Positions 1-5,541 of a DNA stretch of 6,966 nt are shown here, in pieces. The stretch spans positions 1 through 6,966 of the forward strand of contig CAYFIR010000204.1 in NCBI GenBank assembly GCA_964343195.1, given 5' to 3'. A model generated the notes under the pieces. It was not told the DNA's origin. It ran no database searches and was given only the letters and a program-made list of their open reading frames with translations. Made by a program: the position numbers and the translations under genes. Within the stretch, counting starts at the first letter, position 1. Each line of letters starts with the position of its first letter. Source of the stretch: CAYVAP01 sp964343195. GTDB taxonomy: Bacteria > Bacteroidota > Bacteroidia > J057.

Positions 1-103
1 AGGACCTGTTTCCCTTCATTTCCCCATACCCTTCATACCTTATTTCTATTGTCCAACTACTTACTGCTTATCCACTTAAAAACCACTTTTGCAATACAAT
101 CCG

Positions 104-1426
104 ATGAAACAGATTCTCATACTGATCTCATTATTCCTTCTCATTCATACTGGGACTGCCCAGACTCCTCTCCATTTTGACTTTGGGGGAAATGCCCGCA
201 GGCATCTCAGTGTAACGCCCGAAACCCTTTGGCCGACCGAGACTGATGGGGTAACCTATGGCCTACAGGTTACCGATGGCGTAGAAACCGTCCAGTACCG
301 TCGTCGCAAGGCCAGGAGCAGCTTTCTGACCTCGGAAACGCCGTTTTACTTCAACGTAGCCTTGCCCGAAGGCAACTACCGCGTGACCGTTACACTAGGA
401 GACAAAAAGGGCCCCAGCAACACCACCATCAAGGCCGAGTCGCGTCGCCTGATGGTGTACGACCACAACCTGGAAGCGGGTGAAATCGAGGAAGTTACCT
501 TCATGGTGTCGCTGCGTTCGGCGCGAATCAGTGGCAATGACAGCATAAGGCTCAAAGACCGCGAATTCGGATTTCTGAACTGGGACGAAATGCTGACGCT
601 GGAATTTGGTGGGGACCGTCCCTGCGTGGCAGGCGTGAGCATCGAGGCATTGGGAGCAGACCGACCTCCGATCATCTTCCTGACGGGCAACTCGACCGTC
701 ACCGATCAGGACATGGAGCCCTGGGCTTCCTGGGGGCAGATGTTCCCCGTCTTTTTTCAGCCCGACATCATCGTCGCCAACTATGCCGAGTCCGGCGAAA
801 CCCTGCGCGGCTTCATTTCCGAGCGCCGCCTCGAAAAGATCGAAACCCTGATCCAGCCGGGGGACTACCTGTTCATGGAATTTGCCCACAACGACCAAAA
901 GCCCACCGGAGCCTACGTAGAGCCCTGGACCACCTATCAGGAATACCTGATGAAATTTGCCAATATGGCCCGGGAGCACGGCGCTACGCCCGTCTTCGTC
1001 ACCAGCACACAGCGCCGCAACTTCGACGAAAACGGCCAGGTCATCAATACCCTGGGCGATTATCCTGCTGCCATGCGACAGCTCGCCGAGCGCGAGGGCA
1101 TCGCCCTCATCGACCTCAACGCGATGAGCGAGACCTTTTATGAGGCCCTTGGCGTCGAAGAATCCAAGAAAGCATTGGTACACTTCCCCGCCAATACCTT
1201 TCCCCGGCAGGAAAAAGCCCTGGCCGACAACACCCACTTCAGCACCTACGGTGCCTGGCAACTCGCCAAATGCGTCGTCGAAGGCATACGCGCCACCGAT
1301 CTGCCGCTCAACGATCACCTGGTCCCCAACCTGCCCGACTACGACCCCGACGATCCCGATCTGATCAGCGAGTGGCTGTGGCCCCTGAGTCCCCGGTATG
1401 AGATGGAAAAGCCGGATGGGAATTGA
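104..1426 (+). CDS. Secreted SGNH-hydrolase esterase, rhamnogalacturonan acetylesterase-like (CE12 type)
   Basis: This 440-residue protein probably removes acetyl groups from pectic rhamnogalacturonan outside the cytoplasm. Residues 1-20 form a signal peptide (Lys2, a hydrophobic core, ending TAQ). Residues about 25-185 look like a beta-rich N-terminal domain of the galactose-binding type, opening with HFDFG. The SGNH catalytic domain follows: block I GNSTVTD (195-201, nucleophile Ser197), block II NYAESGET (226-233), block III AHNDQKP (261-267) and the catalytic DNTH (Asp375, His378). Block I has Asn where the textbook motif has Asp; I recall GNST as common in Bacteroidota relatives, so I expect an active enzyme. 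The open frame extends upstream to a TTG at 89, but the ATG at 104 puts the signal peptide at the N terminus and is preferred. The gene is GC-rich, stands alone here, and has no visible SusC/SusD partner. The family is fairly sure; the substrate is inferred. Confidence 0.88.
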   Translation: MKQILILISLFLLIHTGTAQTPLHFDFGGNARRHLSVTPETLWPTETDGVTYGLQVTDGVETVQYRRRKARSSFLTSETPFYFNVALPEGNYRVTVTLGDKKGPSNTTIKAESRRLMVYDHNLEAGEIEEVTFMVSLRSARISGNDSIRLKDREFGFLNWDEMLTLEFGGDRPCVAGVSIEALGADRPPIIFLTGNSTVTDQDMEPWASWGQMFPVFFQPDIIVANYAESGETLRGFISERRLEKIETLIQPGDYLFMEFAHNDQKPTGAYVEPWTTYQEYLMKFANMAREHGATPVFVTSTQRRNFDENGQVINTLGDYPAAMRQLAEREGIALIDLNAMSETFYEALGVEESKKALVHFPANTFPRQEKALADNTHFSTYGAWQLAKCVVEGIRATDLPLNDHLVPNLPDYDPDDPDLISEWLWPLSPRYEMEKPDGN

Positions 1427-1848
1427 GGGGTCTACTCTTCCCATACAGATTTTTACTGTCCTGGTCGATTTTCATGGTCAACCGGGACAGGTTGTTTTTG
1501 AGGATGGCATTGGAAGAAAATCGGGTTCTCTGACAAAAATGGCGGGAATGTATAGAAGAAAGGTACGATCCTACAGGGTCGATCCACCGCGCAGGCAGGT
1601 GCTACATAGCTTGAACCTACTTCGACTTTGCTCCCCGATTTTCGGGATCTTCGACAGCACAAGCCTACAGGGTTCGCATCCAAGGTCAGCGGCCCTGCGA
1701 CAAGGTGAGGATAAAGCCAGCGCGGGATACCTCATAGAGGCCTGACCTTTGTAGCTCACGTAGCACCACCGACTCGCCCCCCGTAGGTCCGCAATCAGAT
1801 TTTTAATATTCTGCGTGTTTTTCAAGTGCTATTTCGCCTTCAGCGGGA
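1427..1848. other. Intergenic stretch with repeat debris, no convincing intact gene
   Basis: No intact gene is supported here. A 10-base direct repeat CCTACAGGGT occurs at 1570 and again at 1664. Between them lies a sequence resembling a decayed copy of the short TTCGAC/GCTC repeat found at 2594 and 4804 (ACTTCGACTTTGCTC at 1619-1633), followed by a palindrome CCCGA-TTT-TCGGG (1634-1646). Around 1457-1491 CTGTCC and GGGACAG face each other as weak inverted repeats. A 115-residue plus-strand frame crosses the region but has no recognisable motif and runs through the repeats. The minus strand carries the small frameshifted frame described separately. Confidence 0.5.
1686..1825 (-). pseudogene. 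Possible small protein remnant, frameshifted at a G run
   Basis: Read on the minus strand, a frame starting near 1825 (only a TTG start; an in-frame stop lies two codons upstream) gives a helical-looking KNTQNIKNLIADLRG. It reaches a run of six Gs (plus-strand C run near 1787-1792). Shifting frame at that run continues with GESVVLRELQRSGLYEVSR and further residues to a TGA at 1688-1686. The shifted continuation looks more protein-like than the unshifted frame, which turns rich in Cys, Arg and Ser. I do not recognise the family. It may be a decayed short gene, a homopolymer sequencing error, or chance within a repeat; confidence is low. Confidence 0.28.
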
Positions 1849-1874
1849 CTTACTTCTTTTTCAAAAGAAGTAAG
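1849..1874. repeat. Perfect 12-bp hairpin at the head of the first long repeat copy
   Basis: CTTACTTCTTTT (1849-1860) and AAAAGAAGTAAG (1863-1874) are perfect reverse complements separated by two bases. The right arm is also the first part of the ~97-bp repeat, so this first copy keeps a hairpin head. The second copy begins at the right arm and has lost the left arm. It could act as a terminator in either direction because of the T and A runs, or mark the end of a miniature mobile element. Confidence 0.7.
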
Positions 1875-1958
1875 CAAGAAAAGTTCGGCATTTCAGGCTG
1901 CCCTGCAAGCCGCCCCGAGCGCCAAATGCCGGGCCAGCGCCGCCACAGGCTTGCTTTA
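1862..1958. repeat. Long interspersed repeat, copy 1
   Basis: This 97-bp segment is repeated almost exactly 224 bases downstream. It holds an inner inverted repeat, CGGCATTT (1886-1893) against AAATGCCG (1924-1931), around a GC-rich centre containing AAGCCGCCCCGAGCGC. That gives a REP-like shape. Translated, it yields the low-complexity Ala/Pro/Arg peptide typical of spurious reading frames in repeats. I recall very similar intergenic sequences in Bacteroidota genomes, but cannot search here. Confidence 0.85.
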
Positions 1959-1994
1959 TAGCTCTTTTTGAAGGGGTTTTGATAACCGGCAGGG

Positions 1995-2028
1995 TTCTCT
2001 CTGCGTCCTTGCGCCTACCACTTGCGGC
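1995..2028. repeat. Short interspersed repeat resembling the common TCTGCGTCCTTGCGCCT element
   Basis: The string TCTCTGCGTCCTTGCGCCT followed by TTGCGG resembles a short intergenic element I recall as scattered through many Bacteroidota genomes, where the two parts are normally contiguous. Here five bases (ACCAC) separate them. The match rests on memory and has not been searched. Confidence 0.4.
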
Positions 2029-2085
2029 ATCTTCGATCTATGTGTGAAAAATATGCGGCGTATAATTCTTCAATTTGCTGCCCTA

Positions 2086-2181
2086 CAAAAGAAGTAAGCA
2101 AGAAAAGCTCGGCATTTCAGGCTGCCCACAAGCCGCCCCGAGCGCCAAATGCCGGGCCAACGCCGCCACAGGCTTGCTTTA
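2086..2181. repeat. Long interspersed repeat, copy 2
   Basis: This is the second copy of the repeat at 1862-1958 in the same orientation. It differs by three substitutions and one missing base (CCTGCAAG in copy 1, CCACAAG here). The inner CGGCATTT/AAATGCCG inverted repeat is intact. It lacks the left hairpin arm that precedes copy 1. A 60-codon open frame over this copy is a by-product of the repeat and is not called as a gene. Confidence 0.85.
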
Positions 2182-2209
2182 GACCTTTGCCCAAGTGCCA
2201 CTGAGAGTG

Positions 2210-2227
2210 TCTCCCTTTGGAGGGAGA
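2210..2227. repeat. Short palindrome TCTCCCT-TTGG-AGGGAGA
   Basis: A seven-base perfect stem with a four-base loop lies 28 bases after repeat copy 2, followed by a purine-rich tract (to about 2250) and a second small G/C palindrome near 2277-2287 (CCCC-AAGA-GGGG). Such elements are often intergenic repeats in this phylum. From 2182 to 2374 nothing else gene-like is visible. Confidence 0.5.
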
Positions 2228-2374
2228 GGCTTGTGCGAGAGAGGGAGGAATCTAAAAGTTTAAAGTGCTATTTTCTCCCCAAGAGGGGTCGTACCCCCAT
2301 TTCTCTCCGCTAAAATTGTCAAAGAACCGAAAATCGAAAACGGAAAGGCTCAGGAGTCAGCAGGTTTCGTCGAT

Positions 2375-2976
2375 ATGGAACAGCAAGACCGCTATGTGAT
2401 TTTGTCAGACAAATTATTTGCCGTTATCACAGAATATCGCAAGCTTTATAAACCAGTTTACTGGCTCTTTGAGGGGATCAATGGGGAGCGGTATAGTCCG
2501 CGCAGTGTGCAGCAGATCATGCGCCGGGCCGTGCAGGCCGCAAAGGTAAATCCTTACGCGACGGTGCACACGCTCAGGCACAGTTTTGCGACCGATCCTT
2601 CGACACGCTCAGGACAGGTATGCTAGAACGAGGAACAGATTTGCGGTATATTCAGCATTTGTTAGGTCATGGCTCGATCAAAACCACCGAGCGATACCTG
2701 CACGTGCAGCGGGATGCAGAGGCGAAGCTGAAAAGTCCTTTGGACGAGATGGATTGGGAGTCAGATTTGAGAGCTATGCGCAATATTGCGGAAACGCGTG
2801 AGTTATGGGCAAAAGAGAAAACTAAACTTAAAAGGTACAAATCATGGGGTTCTTCAAATCACTATTCGGAAAAAGCAATGACGATCGACTATTCGATGAG
2901 TTTATCACAGCTAATCAGCAAATGGATGTTGCAAAAGCGCAAGAGTGTGTCAAAAAAATGTCTGACGAGGGGCTGA
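2375..2976 (+). pseudogene. Tyrosine recombinase (XerD-like site-specific integrase), 5'-truncated and frameshifted
   Basis: Only the C-terminal catalytic half of a tyrosine recombinase survives. Recognisable sequence starts at QQDRYVILSDKL (from about 2381) and ends near SPLDEM (2751). Upstream the frame stays open but shows no homology, so the N-terminal DNA-binding domain and the first catalytic Arg box are missing. The HTLRHSFAT box (His 2567-2569, Arg 2576-2578) is present. A ~26-bp repeat then replaces about one codon and shifts the frame; the first frame stops at 2626. The rest resumes from 2620 in another frame: LERGTDLRYIQHLLGHGS with its His (2668-2670) and the nucleophile Tyr (2695-2697) in TTERYLHV. 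The second frame runs on to 2976, overlapping the next gene, but beyond about 2760 it is read-through. The motif resembles Bacteroidota XerD-like integrases; it is not obviously integron IntI. It cannot be functional as it stands. Confidence 0.87.
2594..2619 (+). repeat. Short TTCGAC..GCTCAG.ACAGGT element inserted in the recombinase
   Basis: About 26 bases (CTTCGACACGCTCAGGACAG plus short flanks) lie between the codons for HSFAT and LERGTD, two motifs normally separated by about one residue. The net addition of some 23 bases causes the frameshift. The element ends in ACAGGT followed by ATG. A close relative, ending ACAGGT then GTG, interrupts the IS91 transposase at 4804-4827. Confidence 0.8.
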
Positions 2977-3095
2977 TGAAAGCGGCTATGAAAATTGATG
3001 AACTTGCACAGAAAGATCCAGGGTATATGGTGCTAAACACACTATTATTTTCCGAATACACTCAGCGTCCACACCTTGATAACCCTTTTGTTTAG
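2844..3095 (+). CDS. Small hypothetical protein, probably the N-terminal part of a frameshifted gene
   Basis: This 83-residue protein begins MGFFKSLFGKS, a short hydrophobic-aromatic start seen on many small bacterial proteins, followed by an acidic, helix-rich region (DDRLFDEF, 13-20; AQECVKKMSDEGLMKAAMKIDELA, about 32-55). The ATG at 2844 follows an AAAAGG tract about ten bases upstream, which could serve as a weak ribosome binding site. I do not recognise the family. The sequence ends abruptly at HLDNPFV. Another frame continues in protein-like fashion from 3083 without any good start codon, so the original product was probably about 147 residues. It lies between the recombinase remnant and the TerB-domain gene, all on the plus strand. 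The start is well placed, but the function is unknown. Confidence 0.6.
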   Translation: MGFFKSLFGKSNDDRLFDEFITANQQMDVAKAQECVKKMSDEGLMKAAMKIDELAQKDPGYMVLNTLLFSEYTQRPHLDNPFV

Positions 3096-3283
3096 AATGC
3101 TTCAAAATAATTGATACAATTTTGAACAGTATCGATACCTCCCAAATTTGGAAAGATGGTTACGGTGATGGTTCAAGGGCATCAGACACACCCAACTTTT
3201 TAGGGCTGTGTGCGATAGCTGGGGCAATATTGCTCGCATCTCTGAAGGAGAATGACAAAAAGAGCAAACTTAGGCGCCCCTGA
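3083..3283 (+). pseudogene. Continuation of the small gene in another frame, ending in a hydrophobic segment
   Basis: From 3083 a frame without ATG or GTG start reads PFCLECFKIIDTILNSID, then IWKDGYGDGSRASDTPN, a hydrophobic stretch FLGLCAIAGAILLASL and a basic tail KENDKKSKLRRP before TGA at 3281-3283. Its first residues PF match the last residues of the upstream frame (DNPFV). One extra base in the CCC or TTTT runs at 3083-3089 would join the two into a single protein with a C-terminal membrane-like helix. The loss of one base, or a sequencing error, is the simplest explanation. From 3284 to 3356 I see nothing beyond A-rich leader sequence. Confidence 0.5.
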
Positions 3284-3356
3284 AAAGAAATCTGATGAAA
3301 GACTCGACTAAAAATCTGTTCAAATAAACACTTATCACACAATCAAAAGACAAATT

Positions 3357-4223
3357 ATGTGGTTTATAATTGGTGCAATCGTTGTCTTCGTGCTGTTTAA
3401 GTTCATAAAAGCTGCGGCTGAAGACAATCAAGATGTTTCAAGTAATCCTATTCCTGAGAGATTCTCACATCTTATTAGTAAACTTAATGATACGGCCTTC
3501 AATGGTGAGGGGCGTGTTGAAAAGAAAGCCCCGAATGTGTATACTCTCTATAGAACTGATTCAAATCAGATCATCATAATCCAATATATGATGAAGGTTT
3601 TAACAGTAACTTGGCGATATAAGTATTACCAAAAGGAATTGGTTTATGAGGAAAAGTTTCATGAAGCAAATAATGTGAGCCTCTTTGAGCAAGAAAGAAT
3701 GGCGAATAAGATTCTTGAAACTATGAAGTATAAAGTCAGCAAGCACATCGATAGCGTAGATCAAAATGTGTCTGCCGATGAAATGATTAGCATCTTTCAA
3801 CATTCATTAGGGCTGAATGTGAATCCCTCAAATTTTACTTTTGAGGAGAAGGTAATCGTAACATCCCTTTTACTTTTAATGGCCAATATAGATGATGACG
3901 TTGACCCAAGTGAAATCAAAGCGATTAATAATAGTAGGGCCATTCTGGGAATAAACAACGTTGAGATGGTTGAAATTTCTCAATATGTGAAAGATAATGA
4001 GTTTACTGAGCAGGAAGCCTTTGAAAAGTCAAAGTACATGAGCAAAGATAAGAGAGATATGCTCTTGATAATGTTAAAAGAAGTCGCAGCCGCAGATGGA
4101 ATTGTTCAGGACAGCGAGGCTGAATTGTTCGTCATGTGTGCGACGGAAATGGGATACTCAGCAGAAGAAGTGGAAAGAACAATGGTGAAGTATTATAAAT
4201 TGATGGAAATGCTGAATGAGTGA
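3357..4223 (+). CDS. Membrane-anchored TerB-like domain protein
   Basis: This 288-residue protein starts with one hydrophobic segment (residues 2-17) that should anchor it in the inner membrane with the rest in the cytoplasm. Residues about 30-130 are a mixed alpha/beta region I do not recognise (YTLYRTDSNQIIIIQY, VTWRYKYY). Residues about 160-285 look like a TerB/tellurite-resistance-type helical domain. It has the typical hydrophobic helices (EEKVIVTSLLLLMANI, DMLLIMLKEVAAADG) and two acidic loops, DDDVDPSE (179-186) and ADGIVQDSE (246-254), of the kind that binds metal in TerB relatives. The ATG at 3357 follows an A-rich leader with no clear Shine-Dalgarno sequence. It is distinctly AT-rich compared with the genes before and after it, suggesting separate origin. 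It ends 11 bases before an attC-like palindrome. A stress or phage-defence role has been proposed for TerB-domain proteins generally; none is shown here. Confidence 0.72.
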   Translation: MWFIIGAIVVFVLFKFIKAAAEDNQDVSSNPIPERFSHLISKLNDTAFNGEGRVEKKAPNVYTLYRTDSNQIIIIQYMMKVLTVTWRYKYYQKELVYEEKFHEANNVSLFEQERMANKILETMKYKVSKHIDSVDQNVSADEMISIFQHSLGLNVNPSNFTFEEKVIVTSLLLLMANIDDDVDPSEIKAINNSRAILGINNVEMVEISQYVKDNEFTEQEAFEKSKYMSKDKRDMLLIMLKEVAAADGIVQDSEAELFVMCATEMGYSAEEVERTMVKYYKLMEMLNE

Positions 4224-4234
4224 ATAAGTGAGAA

Positions 4235-4303
4235 GCCCATAACATTTAAGCATTAAAGGCTGGGGCCGCAGGACGTGCCCCGGCCTTTAATGCTGTGTTG
4301 GGC
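4235..4303 (+). other. attC-like recombination site 1 (integron cassette end), candidate
   Basis: A 69-base imperfect palindrome follows the TerB-domain gene. Its outer boxes are GCCCATAACA (4235-4244) and TGTTGGGC (4296-4303); the right one contains GTTGGGC, an exact match to the integron core GTTRRRY, and the left one would be its complement but for two extra bases. Next come short unpaired spacers (TTTA and G), then 18-base arms (4249-4266 and 4277-4294) that pair except at one T/G position, around a 10-base centre. This order of boxes, spacer, arms and centre is that of attC. No T run follows, so a plain terminator is less likely, though an IS91-related end or another hairpin element is possible. 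Confidence 0.5.
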
Positions 4304-4527
4304 GATGCTCTTCGGGCAGCAAGCCGTGGTTGTCAGGCTATGGGGGAGCAATAGTTGAGTGGGGTCGCAGGGGCAGGCTGTGGGTGGCCCAGGGTAAGCC
4401 AGCAGAGGCGATGTAGGGGAGAAAAAGTGAGATGCCAAAGAGTCATATTGATGCGATCAGGTTGATTATCAGGGCAAACCCAGGAATTTAGGCATAGCGA
4501 TGCCTGGCCCGACTTGGGGCTTTGAGC
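4304..4527. other. Non-coding stretch beyond the IS91 transposase stop
   Basis: No gene is supported. The DNA is G-rich on the plus strand and probably represents the untranslated end of the IS91-like element, downstream of its transposase on the minus strand. A perfect six-base hairpin AGGCAT-AGCG-ATGCCT (4490-4505) lies 22 bases past the transposase stop, where IS91-type elements can carry a terminal hairpin. A minus-strand frame from 4253 to 4438 is rich in Pro, Ser and Cys and looks spurious. Confidence 0.4.
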
Positions 4528-4857
4528 TTATGGTTGGGCTGGTCGCGGGATCGGGATAGCTGGCGGGCTGCGCGCAGTCGGGGCCAGGCCACGGCGTAGG
4601 CGCATGCGCCCGGTTTTGCAGCAGGGGCATTGGCCGAGGTCTAATCCGGTTACTTCGTGGAGCTTTTCCTGCCAGTCTTTCTCCGATGGCTTGGGTGGAG
4701 CCTCAACGCCGAGGCTTTCTCTGGCTTGGGTCAGGGCCTGGGTCTTGTTGCGGCTGGCCAGGATGCCGTAGTGCCGCAAACGGGTGAAGCCCGGTGGGAG
4801 GATACTTCGACTTCGCTCAGCACAGGTGTGCAGGCAGAAGCGCCGGAGGAACGAATA
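4528..4857 (-). pseudogene. IS91-family transposase, C-terminal remnant
   Basis: On the minus strand a frame reads FLRRFCLH, an eight-codon insertion, then ILPPGFTRLRHYGILASRN, which is the conserved segment near the C-terminal end of IS91-family rolling-circle transposases. It continues through ALTQARESLGV to a zinc-ribbon-like CPCCKTGRM before ending at 4528. The upstream catalytic part with the HUH motif and Tyr residues is absent: the frame meets a stop at 4885-4887 and the sequence before about 4857 no longer resembles transposase. This is an inactive fragment of about 100 residues. The inserted eight codons come from the short repeat at 4804-4827. It lies opposite in direction to the flanking genes. 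Confidence 0.82.
4804..4827 (+). repeat. Short TTCGAC..GCTCAG.ACAGGT element inserted in the IS91 transposase
   Basis: ACTTCGACTTCGCTCAGCAC followed by AGGT splits the transposase between CLH and ILPPGF. It is 24 bases long, so it keeps the minus-strand frame and adds eight codons reading TCAERSRS. It shares its right edge, ACAGGT followed by a TG dinucleotide one base on, with the copy at 2594-2619; the centre differs by one base in length. I recall this sequence type as a widespread interspersed repeat. Confidence 0.78.
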
Positions 4858-4859
4858 CA

Positions 4860-4915
4860 GTGCGCAGCAGCTATCGCGGCCTCGTCATCGTCAAGGTGCA
4901 GACCGATCGGGGGAG
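4860..4915 (+). repeat. Diverged ~50-bp direct repeat, copy 1 (upstream of the antitoxin gene)
   Basis: This segment shares GCAGCAGCTAT, CATCG, CAAGGT and AGACCGATC, in that order, with 5683-5733. The copies differ by substitutions and a six-base gap. In the plus frame it reads VRSSYRGLVIVKVQTDRG; the other copy reads VRSSYIAIAKV, a stop, then TDQG. A gap of exactly two codons suggests decayed coding sequence, for example the tail of a larger protein, copied in two places. Confidence 0.6.
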
Positions 4916-4976
4916 GTGGGTGCAGAAGGTACGGATGGAGTAGCCATAATGGGAGAGAATCCGTATCTTGGTAACC

Positions 4977-5210
4977 ATGAGCGAAGCAGAACTAAAACTC
5001 ACCCTTTTTCGCTGGATCGATCAACTCTCTGGTGATCGCCTGAGGTGGTTATTTCGCCTGATCGAAAAGCACCTCAGACAGACTGAACCGGAGCCTGTGT
5101 CTTACGTGGCTGATTTAGAAGCGGGATACGCTGCGATGGCTGCCGACACAGCGCGCGAAGCCGAAGCAGAGGAGTGGCTAGAAGGAACCCTCAACCACGA
5201 GGAACTATGA
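4977..5210 (+). CDS. Antitoxin of a MazEF-like toxin-antitoxin pair
   Basis: This 77-residue acidic protein would bind and neutralise the ribonuclease encoded just downstream. Residues 4-34 form an amphipathic helical region (ELKLTLFRWIDQL, RLRWLFRLIEKHL) resembling the N termini of small Bacteroidota antitoxins. The C-terminal part DLEAGYAAMAADTAREAEAEEW (46-67) closely resembles the toxin-binding tail of MazF-linked antitoxins, typically GY.AMAAD..REAEA.EW. I chose the ATG at 4977; a TTG at 4968 in the same frame lies at better distance from GGGAG (4951-4955) and is an alternative start. The stop overlaps the toxin start by four bases (ATGA), implying translational coupling. Such antitoxins usually repress their own operon. 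No obvious operator was identified. The pairing is more certain than the DNA-binding fold. Confidence 0.8.
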   Translation: MSEAELKLTLFRWIDQLSGDRLRWLFRLIEKHLRQTEPEPVSYVADLEAGYAAMAADTAREAEAEEWLEGTLNHEEL

Positions 5211-5533
5211 AGCGACGTGGGGAAGTATGGTGGGTCAATTTTGATCCCTCGGTGGGAAGCGAAACCCGCAAGCAGCGTCCGGCGGTTGTGATCAGTAATG
5301 ATGTCGCGAATAAGCACCTCAAGCGGTATCAGGTTGTGCCGCTGACTAGTCGAGTTGACAAAGTCTATCCTGGAGAAGCCCTCATCACTTTCGAAGGAAA
5401 GCCCAGCAAGGCCATGTGCGACCAACTGACTACGGTAAGTGAAAAGCGATTCCTGAATAGAGCAGGTCAACTGGGGAACGTAGAAATGAAATTGATCGAG
5501 GATGCGATCAAAACCCAATTGGACCTTGAGTGA
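5207..5533 (+). CDS. MazF/PemK-family toxin, mRNA interferase
   Basis: This 108-residue protein is of the usual MazF length and should cleave mRNA at short specific sequences when free of antitoxin. Family motifs are in order: RRGEVWWVNFDP (3-14), the first strand; SETRKQRPAVVISND (18-32) with the conserved Arg-Pro (24-25); VVPLTS (43-48) with catalytic-type Thr47; and CDQLTTVSEKRF (71-82). The ATG at 5207 sits inside ATGA overlapping the antitoxin stop; starts further upstream would overlap the antitoxin heavily and are less likely. No truncation or missing key residue is visible. Its stop lies eight bases before the attC-like palindrome at 5542, so the pair would form a cassette if that site is real. 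Confidence 0.92.
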   Translation: MKRRGEVWWVNFDPSVGSETRKQRPAVVISNDVANKHLKRYQVVPLTSRVDKVYPGEALITFEGKPSKAMCDQLTTVSEKRFLNRAGQLGNVEMKLIEDAIKTQLDLE

Positions 5534-5541
5534 AATGAAAA

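Noticed and set aside
686..706. GNST in place of GDST in block I of the esterase as a sign of inactivation
   Set aside because: The nucleophile Ser and the Asp/His pair are intact, and I recall GNST as a frequent natural form in related Bacteroidota proteins.
395..1444. Long 349-residue open frame on the minus strand opposite the esterase gene
   Set aside because: It is the antisense shadow of a GC-rich gene; the plus-strand product has a signal peptide and all SGNH blocks, while this frame has no motifs.
1398..1745. Plus-strand 115-residue open frame overlapping the end of the esterase gene
   Set aside because: It overlaps the esterase, runs through repeats and palindromes, and shows no recognisable domain.
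2022..2204. 60-codon plus-strand frame with an Ala/Pro-rich peptide
   Set aside because: It lies on the long repeat, and copy 1 of the same repeat reads in a similar way; this is a product of the repeat, not a gene.
2375..2976. Integron integrase IntI as the identity of the recombinase remnant
   Set aside because: The preserved motifs (LERGTDLRYIQHLLGHGS, TTERYLHV, SPLDEM) fit the general Bacteroidota XerD-like type, and no IntI-specific insertion can be seen in the surviving part.
4253..4438. 61-residue minus-strand frame next to attC-like site 1
   Set aside because: It starts inside the palindrome and has a Pro/Ser/Cys-rich composition typical of chance frames in G-rich DNA.
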